DNA of 64,000 bases from Ornithodoros turicata (taxonomy: Eukaryota > Arthropoda > Arachnida > Ixodida > Argasidae), in the NCBI RefSeq assembly GCF_037126465.1, contig NC_088202.1, positions 85,602,160 to 85,666,159 on the forward strand, written 5' to 3'. Below, in pieces: positions 1-12,300 of the stretch. The position numbers and the translations under genes are program-made. Under the pieces are notes generated by a model that made no database searches, was not told the origin of the DNA, and saw nothing but the letters and a program-made list of their open reading frames with translations. Numbering within the stretch: the stretch's first letter is position 1; every line of letters starts with the position of its first letter.

Positions 1-256
1 AAATGGCGCCGTAAACTACAGTTGACGGAAAACTGGTGCCCTCGTAAGCCTACACACAAATCTGGAACCCAAAGGCTGTGCACATGTTTTTTGTTAGATG
101 TATTCCTTTAAAATCCATGTAGCATGTAGTGTTATCAAGCAATCTCTTGTAGTTTAAGACATCAATTCTATCAATGCTGTCATTGTACAGTTAGTCACAT
201 GGCAGGTTGTTTGAAAGCACTTCGTTGTACATACTCTTCATTGTATTATATTTCAG

Positions 257-389
257 ATATTTCAGTACCCGTGTGTCGTTGACTGATGAGAAAGCTTTGT
301 TCAGTGATGAAAAGAGCCATACGTTCTTCATGCCAGTAGGCTCATCAGAACAGTATAACAGAATGCGCACAGGCCAGATAGATAATTAT
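257..389 (+). CDS. Fas1: Fas1 exon a: start of first visible FAS1 domain
   Basis: Acceptor AG at 255-256, donor GTAAGT at 390; ends in phase 0. It codes for the H1-like segment TFFMPVGSSE. The preceding bases 1-256 look intronic. Confidence 0.75.
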
Positions 390-3300
390 GTAAGTATTAG
401 ATGCATCTAGGTCACATGTTTATCTAATTGTATCTGTGAGGATACCATTTTATTATTTGCAGTATTTGTGTGCATGTTGACCTGAAGCCTAAGGACATTT
501 TTGCTGCGTTTGCATTCTAAATTGGCCTCTATACGAGTCCACACGCATTTATTTTACAGGTAGTAAAAGGTCATGTTATTCCAAACCGTGTCCTCTTCAC
601 ACGAACAATGAGGAACGAGACATACATGTCTGCAGCTTGGGACGAGAATGTCAAAGTGGAGCTCTCCTTGGCAAACCAAACCGATTCCTCTGGAGCTGAA
701 TATACCTGTATGTATCTCAGTCGGTGGCGTTGTCCCCATTCTCTAGCCAGATATTTACCTGGTGATTTGTGCCACAAAAGCGCAGAAAGGTGCAAGTGTA
801 AAAATGTGAATGGGTGGATCGCATGAAGAGAAGTGAAACCTGAAAGTTATATGCTGTGTGATATACATGTGTTGAAACCTTGCCCTATGATTTTCAATGA
901 GACTGCTCATTGTTCGATGGGAAAAATGGACTCTTACTTTGTGGGGTGCGCAACTTCTTACAACACCCCGAGTCCAAACTGACGGTCCAGTCTAAACAGA
1001 CTGCAGGTGAAGGGCAGATTATCAACAAATTTCTATTTTCATTAATGGTGTTCCGTTAACAGTGACAGATAGGGGTCCTTGCCTTCTGGGATGTGGTGCT
1101 GCGTGTGCTGCAACAACTGTGCAGAACAGAATGCTGGTACTTTTTCGTCGAATGCCACAGGCCCTGATACCAAACAAATGTGTGATAAATAGAGCCTGAA
1201 GTTTTAGGGTTTTACCCGATTCTTCCCCGAATTTGCACCTCGAATTGAAGGTTGCCTCTTTAGGGTGAAACCCGATTTTTACCCCGCAAATTGCCCTCAC
1301 TGGGATGTCTGTAGGAATGCACTAACTTACTTGTTTGGCAGAACAATGCAGTTACATCACCGTTTGGACGAAACCGCTACTGTTAGTTTGAGTAACTGAG
1401 CCCAGTTTCTCCCCGAATTATAGCATACTGGAAGTTTTTTCACCCGAATTTGCATGAATTTAGTGCAAACGTTTATGTACCCGATTTTTACCCCCCGAAT
1501 TTAGCAAAAAATATTTCCCGAAAACTTCGGATTCTAGTGATAAAGCACACAATGACCACACTTACACTGATCCTGCTTGTTCTTGATACAAAGACATTTG
1601 CAATTGCAAAGACAAAATTGCAGAACAACTTGATAACCACTTTGACTGTGTTAACGAAACCTTGTTTTCCCGTTTATTTGCAGTATTTGCACAGAGCAAC
1701 ACAATGTCTACAGATCCTCAAAGACAGAAGGGTGTCGTGCTTGCCAAAATTGTTAAGCCCAATATCTGTGTGAAGAATGGCGTTGTACACCTCATTGAGA
1801 AACCCTTGATGGTTGTGGATACAGCCATTCTTGACTTGCTGGAACGTGAGCGACATGGACGTTTAGAGTAAGTACTTCATTGGATTCAAATGTGTTGTTG
1901 GACTCGGTAATTAGTGTCGGCTGCACCCACACATGTATCAGATAAGCAACAAAATAAACACTAGAAAGTGAAGAGAATAGAATGGATGGAACAGAGATAT
2001 AAGTTGAGGTGGACTGTGAAAGCGAAGGAATCAGTTTTAATTTTCCCACGATCTTGTTGAAAGAAAACATATTTTACATTTCCTCGATTTAATGATTCCA
2101 TGGCAAGAACTAGATAGTTCTAAAAGATTTGTATTTTATTTTAGAGACTTTATGAGGCTTGTGGACTACTCTCCCGACTTTCGCATGGATCTTGAAAGTA
2201 ACCAGTTGAAGACCATATTCGCACCTACAAACGAGGCTTTGAAAGTGATTCCTTCAAGGGTCCTCGATACATTAAAGGCCAATACATCTGGCCTTACAAA
2301 GGTACGTTGATGGCTAAGTTACCTTGTTTTTGTTCCTTGTTTTTGGTTGCAGGAGAACTATGTTCTCCTGCGGTACACAATTCCCAAAACCATGCAGGTT
2401 TAAAGCGAAATGAGTACGAATAATCAAGCACATCTTCCGAGAAATTGTCCAAGTTATTGAATGCGGAAATACATTGGTCCTATAGGGCATTTGACGGTGT
2501 CAGCAGTTTTGTCCGAAAAATTAGAAAGTCTGAATTATCAGTCGGTGACTGTATGTGAATGTACAATCTGTAAAATATTTCTCACTCATTTTTTTACAGC
2601 TGCTGCGGCTGCACATGATCAAGAGCGAGGCGGTTACGTCCGATATTATCGTGAAGAGCGGCAATGGCAGGGCCTTTGAACGAGAATCTGCAAGCAGTCG
2701 TCGTATGCTCTACATGCGCGTTGTGGGCCACGATCATGGACGCAGTAAGCAATTAATAATTATATTATGAGGGAATGACAAAGAAGGGGCAATGGTGAGA
2801 GGTACATAGTAACAACTAGAAAGAGAACTTAACTTAAATGCTTAATTTCTACTCTAAGATGTATATAAAATTTATATTATAGTAATTCAAGTGTAATCAC
2901 AATTAGAGTTCCTATAATAGGGTTCCAGGTTTTCGTAGTTAATTTTTTGGCATTTTGGATATGTCGTTTTCAAAATTTGTGTTGTTTATATCTTACAGAA
3001 AAGTCAGTGCCCAAAATTTAGAGAAAAAAAAGCTATAACTGTGAAACGACACACAAAAAGAATGAGAAGTTGCCTTGCAAAAATGCTCATTGCAGTGCTG
3101 CAGAACTTAGAGACATCTGTGGTCACGGTCACCAAAAACTGCGAAAAAATCTCGAAATCTGGATATTCCTTGACATAGTTGCAAGGCTGCTTTTGCTTTC
3201 ATCCCATCTTACTGTTTGTGTGCAGCAAATGGAGCAAATGTGCAGCAAATTTTAAGTAGGCAGTTTGTATGTCATTTGTGCATCCTTGTCCACTTTGAGA

Positions 3301-6300
3301 AGAAACATGGTTTAGTCTTTAAATGTCACCTCATTGCTCGTTCAAGATGTGAGCCGCGTTGCTATCTCTGGGGGAGAAACGTATGAACCAACTAATTTTT
3401 CCATTGCAAGACTAATAGTTTGTGACTATTGGACAACCTTATGATAATTAATATTTTAATTAATTACAGTACAGAAAGCAAACAGCACTGCTACGACAAC
3501 AAAAAAGATGTGGGTTCGATCCCTACAGCTGGCTAACCTTTTCAGTGACTCATCTTTCATCATCAACAAAAAATTACTTGTCTTACACATCCTTTTTCTT
3601 GTACATTAGAATTAGGCCCCCACTTAAAATAAGGAGTACGAAATAATACACGACAAGCTGTCAGAAATCTCCTTGCCTTGAATACCCTTCAGAGAAATTG
3701 TTGTTATTCTCATGGGTGCCGTCATGTGAATGTGCTCATAACTTGTTTTCACCTGATACACATGTGATAAACATTCCTTCATGAAAAATGTTTTCTGTAT
3801 TTGTAGACAGTCAGTCCAGTTCAATAACATAGGAAGATTATCTTTGGCAGGGGAAGGGTGGCATTTTGTGAACCAGGACAAAGAAGAAAAACGGATATAA
3901 GATTACCCTTTACAAGAGTGCTCATTTTGTGCAAGCTGTGTAGTGTTAGTTTGAATTGTCTGGGAATTCACATATCTTTGTGAATAGCTACCTACCTTAA
4001 TCATTCTCCACACATACACACAAAAAATGTTTGCCTCTGTGGCCATTCTAGACAGAAGGTTGCTCCTTAGTGGAAGTAGTGATCTGGTGCAACTTTTAGG
4101 TACCTCAGTGCGCACAAGACAATGAAACAGAACAATCCTGTTTTGCCATGTGCTTCCAGCACTTTTCCAGATGATTCTCTAGGGGACAAAGTATTACTAT
4201 CCCCCTCTTCTTTATATAAGGAGATGTAGGATCGCTGTATTGAGGAATAACAGTGTGAAGGAAATGAAGGGCAAAGAAGTAGACAGGACACTGCATGCAC
4301 AACCCCAGTGTCGTGTTATGTCTGCATCTTTGTCTATCATTTCTTTCATGCTGTTATTCCTCAGTGTCATTTCACCTCCTGTCCCAACTTGCTGAAGTTG
4401 TGTAATTGCAATTTTCACCTGTATTTTACTTTTACTACTCTTTGATGCTGACCATGTTCCACAGCTGTTGTCCTGGTCATACTTGCGATTTATTGTCATT
4501 CCTTGTCATTTCTAGTACTGACAGTGGAAGGTGGAGGCGTGAATGCAACTGCCGTACAAGGTGACATTGGAGCCACAAACGGTGTCGTGCACATAATTGA
4601 CAGAGTCCTTGGAATGCCTTCTCACACCATATATGAGAAAATTCACAATGATCCAGAGCTCAAGTATGCTTGCAATTTCAGCTTACAATATTTAGCTTCT
4701 TCTTTATGTCTTGTCACAAATACTTAATTATGTGCATAATATGTACCCAGTTATTTGGAATACTCCGTATTTGATATTTCGAGTGTCAAGTTTCAGTTAT
4801 GTGAACTATAGGCAGCGAATAAAACGACTTGCCTTATAGGCGCCATAAGAAAAATGAGGTCAAACATTTTCAGATTTGACAAGCACAGTTGATACTTAAA
4901 AAAAGTGTTAACGTAATACCCAAGGTTCATGTAAACTGGTAGAGCAATTTCCATAGGCCCCTATGTCTTCAGGAGGCCTCCATGATAAGAACCGTCAGTG
5001 CTATCCATCTGTTGCACTGACTACAACAGCTGTAAACAGCTGATGTCAAGGATGATATCAGTGTCAGTCCTGTCCAGTTGTGTTTTGTGTCTCTGTCCCT
5101 ACCACCTCCCTTTCAACGCTCACTCGACACTGCTAGGACAATGCTGGCAAGTTGATAAAATTCTGGCATTATGAGTTTTTTAACAAGCTAGGCAAGAAAA
5201 ACTATGTGCGTTCAGCAGTTAAGTAAACAGATGTGGAAACAAACAATGTGCAACGCTTGATATCTTAAATGATCACAATAATACCGTTCATAATTCCCAG
5301 TAAACCATATATGTCCAGGTGATGTCCGTGCGATATCCTAGTCTGGATATTTGGATATCCCAGGGATTATCTCAGAGAGCCTGTAGATGTTGCGTGTACT
5401 TCCTGGCAACTATGGTTTGTCCCACTTTTTCTACGTTTGAGGAATGTCCCACAGACATAACTTCGGGATATTTGGATATTCACAGGATGTTCTAAAATGC
5501 TTGATTTTAATTAATATAATTGTCTTCTTTCATAGATGTTGCACTGTGCTATCCAGTGCGATGCCACACCTCTTGATGAGATATATCAAAATGCTTTTGT
5601 CACTCTACATTATGGCTAGGTTTGTGGCAGTACAAGATTCATCACGTAGAGCAACACTGTGCGACCAGCATAAGTGCCGTTCCTTGCACTATGCTTGCAT
5701 AAGCTTTGGGCACTGGGGGCAACCGCAGTAACCTCCATTTGCGAACTGGATGGAGCATATACTGAAATACAAATTGTTGGGGCACGTTCATTAAGTGTAG
5801 TGGGGCGTAAAACATTTGTAATGGTGACGAGGAAGCGTCTTCGCGATTCCCCTGCACCTGCATCGAGCCAAAGTATACTCAACAACATTCCAGACATCCG
5901 TTCCTGTCAAATACAGTGTTTTTAACTCAGGTTATCATTAGAGCCTGCAGTTTTAGGGTTTTACCCGATTCTTCCCCGAATTTGCACCACGAATTGAAGG
6001 TTGCCTCTTTAGGGTGAAATCCGATTTTTACCCGGCAAATTGCCCTCACTGGTATGTCTGTAGGAATGCACTAACTTACCTGTTTGGCAGAAAACTGCAG
6101 TTACATCACCATTTGTACCAAACCGCTACAGTTAGTTTGAATAACTGAGCATGATTTCTCCCCGAATTTAGCGTACTGGAAGTTTTTTCACCCGAATTTG
6201 CATGAATTTAGTGCAATGTTTATTTACCCGATTTTTACCCCCCGAATGTAGGAAAAAATATTTCCCAAAAACTTCAGGCTCTAGTTATCATCTCTATATA

Positions 6301-9300
6301 GTGTGATTACCTGCTGAGCGGATCTGTAAAACCAATATGTTTCCTCTGTTGCTCGAAGAGTGCTACGTAAATACATTGCTGTTACTTATTTGTTACAAGC
6401 TGTTACTTGTCACCCTATATCTCATGCTCAGACAAGTTATTTTTGGTTGCTTCCGGCACTATAGAAAAGTTACAATTAAATTGACATTCGGAACAAGATT
6501 TTATAAACGTCCCACATTCGTTCGTATATCTCTGGACGGCATCCTGGTAATGTTTCTGTGAAGTTCAATCAGTGCCCAAATCCTGCTCTCCTGGATCTCC
6601 GACGGATATCCCTGGTTCTGCAGGCTTCTTCCTATGAGATATTTGAACATGAAATTTTTGGTTGGCGTGCTGCTCTGCAGCCGCGGCAACTGGTCTCGCG
6701 AGCCAATCACATGGTTGGTTGGTACTGTTTTCGTTCAATGGTGTAAGGTTTCCCTGTTCACATCAGTGATGAGGAAGATCCCACGTGTGTACTCCCATCA
6801 TCCCACCTGTGACTACTCATTCCGCAGCTCGAGAACAATGTGCCTCATGAAGGAGGACAGACTTCTGCGTCAGCAAGCATTTGAACTCATTCTTTCAGTT
6901 TGGTAATTTATTGTTGGGAACCTAAATGACTAAAATTACAGATGTTGCATCTAGGAAACATTCAAATTCCTTTATTGTAATTGTGCTGTGTGCAGCTTCG
7001 ACTTTTTTCGCTCAAAGCATAAACTGCCGAATGTCGCGACATGGCAGCTTTTCGGTCGACAGGCTCGTGAACCAATTTTTCGGCACAGTACGCGTTTTTA
7101 GAGAGGAAAAGTTTTACGAAAACAGCAATATTTATCTTTTGACGGCTTCTGTGATAATTTTGGCATAAACAGTTTCCGTATCTGGCGCATGATTGAATAT
7201 ACAAAATCTTCACATCACAATTCGTGCTAACTCCGTGAGAAAACACTCTTTTCCCGAGCCATTAAGTTATACACTTGCAGTTTCCATATCTCGTGCACGA
7301 CTGAATATACGAAATCCTCACGTCACAATTCATTCTAACTTTGTGAGAAAACAATGTTTTCCTGAGCCTTTAAGCTGTACACATGCAGTTTCTATACCTG
7401 GCGCATGATTGAACATACGAAATCCTCTCGTCACGATTAGTTTTAACTTCGTGAGAAAACATTCTTTTCCCGAGCCATTAAATTATACACTTGCAGTTTC
7501 TATTAGGGCTGTGCGAATCCGAATATTTTAAGTCGAATCGAATATCGAATCGAATGAGGGAAAAAATTCCGAATACCGAATCGAATATCGAATATTCGTG
7601 CAAAATTTACAATATGTGACTTTCGCACTAAAAGTTTCCATTTTGTAGCCCATGGCTTTAGTGTAATTTTTCTGGCATTAACTGTCACAAGAGAGACATG
7701 CAATTCTTCTGTTTAAAGCCCCTAATCTTTAATTTCACATGAGAGTGCTTCCTGCTTTTCAGGTGAGCCTACACTTACTGGAGTACCGGAGTGGTTACCT
7801 CATTTCAAAATTTTGTCAGGCAGTAGCATGTTATACGGATGAGGCTGTAATTGTTTCAGACAACCACAGGCCATTTGTGAAACAAACTAATTGGCATCCT
7901 GCCTCAGCTTTGCCATGAACACACTTTAGTTCCTTTGCACTCGTCCTAGGAAGTTGCACTACTGAAATTTTAGATGTAAAGGACATCTTTAAGACACCCT
8001 TCTTGTTCGTGGGCTGTAGTCATTATTCAAAAGTCCTAACTTTTTAAAGGCAACCTCACAGACATCAAATCAAAGTCCCTCGTCGGCACCGATAAACTGC
8101 ATGTGGGAGGGGCGCCGCCCCTTCCACAGACGATGTCTACAAAACTAACTTTGGATAATGTTATCTTAAACTAAACACCATCCGGCCTGTGTTGGTCCTG
8201 CAGCAAGGGCAATTTCGTAAAGGAGGCTTCACCTCATGCACGGAAGCATCAGGTGAAGCCCACTTTCGGGTTGTGTCGCTCATATTCGTGGAATAGTCGA
8301 ATATTCGAAACATCGAATATTGGATATTCGATTCGCGAATCGAATAGTTCGAGCATTTGGTATTCGATTCGAATTCAAGAATTCGAATATTCGCACACCC
8401 CTAGTTTCTATACCTGGCACGTGATTGAATATACAATTGGATGATGTGGTCCCCCCCGCCCCCGGATACGCCACGGAAAACCATTCAAGTCAGTTTCGTT
8501 TACCCGGAGGTGCAAAAATTTTGCTTCCAGTAAAATGATATATGTGTTTTTGCACTGCATGAATACAAAACCAAACAGTTTTGGGCCAGTTGTTGAGTTT
8601 AAATGGTAATTCTGTTAAAACGATTTCCATTTAGCGAGATTCCACTGTACACTGTGTTTCACTAACCACGAAAAAACATTTGAGTGAAAAAGAGCATGCT
8701 ATGGAAAAAATGTGTGATCAAAGCCATTTTTAGGGAACCTTTGTCATGTGCTGCAAGTAATTTTCGAACAAAATAAATTTAGTTATTAAAATGAACTCCG
8801 AAACTTGCCAGGTCAGTGCAATCTTTTTATCCCAGAAACAGAAAGTGCACGACAGATTAATCTGATTCCAATACAAAATACATTCCCTACTGCAACAGTA
8901 ATAGCTGAGAAAAAGAAATTGTGAAACCTGTCATTTTGAGATGTGCAAATTGTTGGCCGCGCTCAGTGCATCAGGTTAGTGTAAAAAGTGATAAAAGAAA
9001 ATGGTGACCCACTTCTTCCTGTTTCCTTCCCACTGTTGTTTCCGATAACTGTGATGTTGTAACCTTGCTGCCATCATCAGCAGAAGCTTCTAAAACAAAT
9101 CTAATGAGGCAGGTTGTTGTTCTCGCGTCGCTTCTTGACGCAGAACTGAGGCTGCCCGACAATTTTCGCACCTCAGAACGACTGTCTTTGCAGCCTTTTT
9201 TCACCCATACACTTTATACTTAGGGCCTGACTTTTTCGGGTTTTATTTTTGGCCAAATTCGGGGGGTAAATATCGGGTGATATTTTTCATTTGAAAATTC

Positions 9301-12300
9301 GGGTGTATTCGGGTTAAATCCCGTTACGGCATATTCTGTCGTCAGGAATTCGGGTGTATTCGGGTGATTTTTTTTTGTTTAATAAAAATTTGTCTTAACA
9401 ATGAACTAATGTTTAGCAATGTTATCAAACTTTATTTTAATGCACGCTTATGTGTGTGCCACGCGACCCGGATGTTTTCGGGTAGATTCGGGTTAAACCC
9501 GGATTTTACAGATTTCGTTCGGGGGGTAAATATCGGGCGGATACGGGTTTAACCCTAAAAAGTCAGGCCCTATTTATACTACGTGTAGATTTGACAGAAA
9601 TTTTGCAACGCTTCATTAAGCGTGAGTGTAATTGCACGTTCTATATTCTTGCTTTGCAGGGACACCTTGAGGTTCAGTCAACATAAGGGATGGATAGACA
9701 CTTTGCGTTCTACAGACAGAAGATACACCTTCTTTGCACCCAGTGATAAGGCATGGCAGGATTTGAGGCAAGAAATGCCATCAGAGTATTTGCAGCTGTC
9801 CATGGACAAGTACGCATACCATGCTGAAAAGGTATTACATCTTGCTAATAATTGTAACTCTGCTTATATCATAGCATCCTCATGCAATACAATGGTTGTG
9901 GAGCTCTGCTTAAACACACACATGTTTATAATCATCACAGTTCAGTTCTTCATTCGGTGCTCACAGCTCACTACATATTGCTCCTGTCTTTCAGATCATG
10001 GAACGCCACCTGATTGTTAATCGGGAGCTGACTGAGCACGATTTGGAATCTGTGAACTCGATTGAGACCATGCGTGGAAAGATGGATGTCCGAAACATTA
10101 ATGGTACTACCTTATATTTTGAATTACACCCTTAGATGTCACTTGGTGCACTGTTTTGGTGTGGCTGCTCTGAAATAAAAATGTAGCTGTATGTACTGAA
10201 TACAAAATTTTTCTTCCACTTCCATTTTCAAAATTGAGCCTCTTTTCTAATCATGTGAGCACCTGTGCTTGTTTCTCGACGTCACCTTGTTGCATAAGGA
10301 TTTTGTGAGGAAATGATTCCTCCCATTTTACAAGTTAAAAACAGGAGATGATGCACAGCATGAAGCAGTCTTCCTTGAGCCCACTGTTATACATGGTTAT
10401 CTCAGGGAAGTGCATATACTAGTAGTGACAGTAAACAAATTCTAGTCGATCTTGTCAATGTGGGAAGAACACTATAGTGAGAACACTACAGCAGTATCCC
10501 AAAGTGTCAACTAGGACAGTGCCCAGACAAACTCATTATCCATGTGAAATATGAGTGAATGCAATGTTAATGCACATGTACATAGATGTTCGACAACCGT
10601 AACAGTCCTTTAGGTGACAGCCACTCTTCCGCTACAACTGGCATTGGGAGTAACCTATCAGTACTGTCAAACTCCTTTACAACGAAACTCAGGGGAGAGC
10701 AAAAACAATTTGCAGTAAAGGTATTTTCATTAAAAAGGATGTCCATTATTGGACCTATAGGGCTCCAGCGGGACCGCAAAAAAAATTTGCTGTAGTGGTA
10801 TTTTCGTTAAAAAGATGTTCGCTATAAAGGAGTTTGACTGTACTACAAATTTTGACAGTTCCCCATAAGCTGGCTGGGTGAACTTACTGAATACAGTAAA
10901 ACCTCGTTAATTCGGATTTCAAGGGAGCGCAAAAAAAATCTGAATCATCAGGGTGTCCGAAATAACGAATTTACGTCAAAAAACGATTTTCTTTATTTTT
11001 TTTACATGCGCTGCACTCACACAGGTTTATTTCCGAAAAAAACTGGTTAATAGTTGCCTGTTTACCAGATGTTTGCACGCGAATAACGAGTTTCCGGACG
11101 CCCGCAAGCAGTTCCTCAGCACAGGCGCCATCGGGGCCGCCGTAGAAGAGGGTGGCTAGGGCCCGAGCGGCGTCCTTCACGGATGGGTGCTGCGGCCGTG
11201 GCATCTCATTCTCGTGAGCAATCATGGCCATGTGCAGTCCGAACACTCCCATTGAGTTACGAACGCCATGAGGAGCAGCGAGGAAGGGCAGAGGGCAGCG
11301 CAAGTGCAATAAGAGAGGGAGAGAGAAGGAGATCGGGTGATTCTCTCTCTCGATGGGAGCTTGCGCTGCTCATTTTCGCGTTTGCGACAGCCGATTTTCG
11401 GGCTGGGATCTCAATGGGAGTCTAATGTACCGCTCTTTTTTGCGTTTGTGACAGACGATTGTCCGCCACGAAGTCCGAATTATGCGGAGCCCGCTCAATT
11501 TTTTGACGAATTAATGAGTACGTCCTGCCATAGAAATACATGGTTGTTTTGACGGGACCAACTGGAGGAGCCGAATTATCCGAAATTCCGAATTAACGGG
11601 GGCCGAATTAACGAGATTTTAGTGTAAAAGCTTACCGTATTTACTCGCATAGTTTGCGCAGCCCTAGTTTGGTACCAAAAATGCAGATAAAAGAAAATAT
11701 TCTGTAATTTGCTCACCCGGAGTTTCGTGCATGGTTATCAGGCCCATCGTGTTTCAGTGACTGGTTTCTGCTTACCATGTCCACTATGCCGTCTTCACCA
11801 CGCCCTCCTCGTGTACCCATTTCTCAACCAATGCCAACAGCAGCATCAGTGCTACCAAAGTTGCTACTGTAAATTTGTTTAATTTTTGCCCTGCGTTTTA
11901 ACGGATGACTGATACTCTGTGGTGGATGATTGATACTCTCATTCGAGCAACAAAACAGGCATGGAAGGAAATGGTGGACAAACATGCTATAAACTTACAA
12001 TGCAATGTGACATAAACAAAGTGGACAAAACATAGTACCGTAAAACCTTGTTAATTCGGATCTCACGGGATCTACGACCCACGTCCGAATTATCCGAGTG
12101 TCGAAATAACGAAAGAACAACAAAATGCTAGTTATATCTGCCCATGTAAACGCAGGTTGATTTAGAGAAAAACTGCGTAAGCATTGCTTGCTTCCAGGAC
12201 AAAATCTCTGCGTTGAAAACACTTGTCTCGGATAGGTGCTCATGTGCCTGAATGCTGCCAGGTGTGCCATTGCAAAAGTCCTTGAGGAATGCAAGATCCT

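Larger units (their letters stand above)
4664..9659 (+). other. Large Fas1 intron (5.0 kb) filled with repeats
   Basis: Contains the GGATATCC-rich repeat (5290-6720), a TAGAGCC MITE, a 108-bp tandem array, a 900-bp hAT-like element and a TAGGGCC MITE. 4664-5280 and 8440-9220 hold no recognisable gene; 8600-8660 resembles one end of a mariner/pogo-type element (GCGAGATTCCACTGTA) without a visible partner. Confidence 0.6.

Noticed and set aside
1..43. Fas1 exon ending at a GTAAGC donor (44)
   Set aside because: The phase does not match the exon at 257 and the frame that would fit contains a stop.
7172..7503. CRISPR-like regular repeats
   Set aside because: The units are contiguous 108-bp tandem repeats without spacers in eukaryotic DNA.
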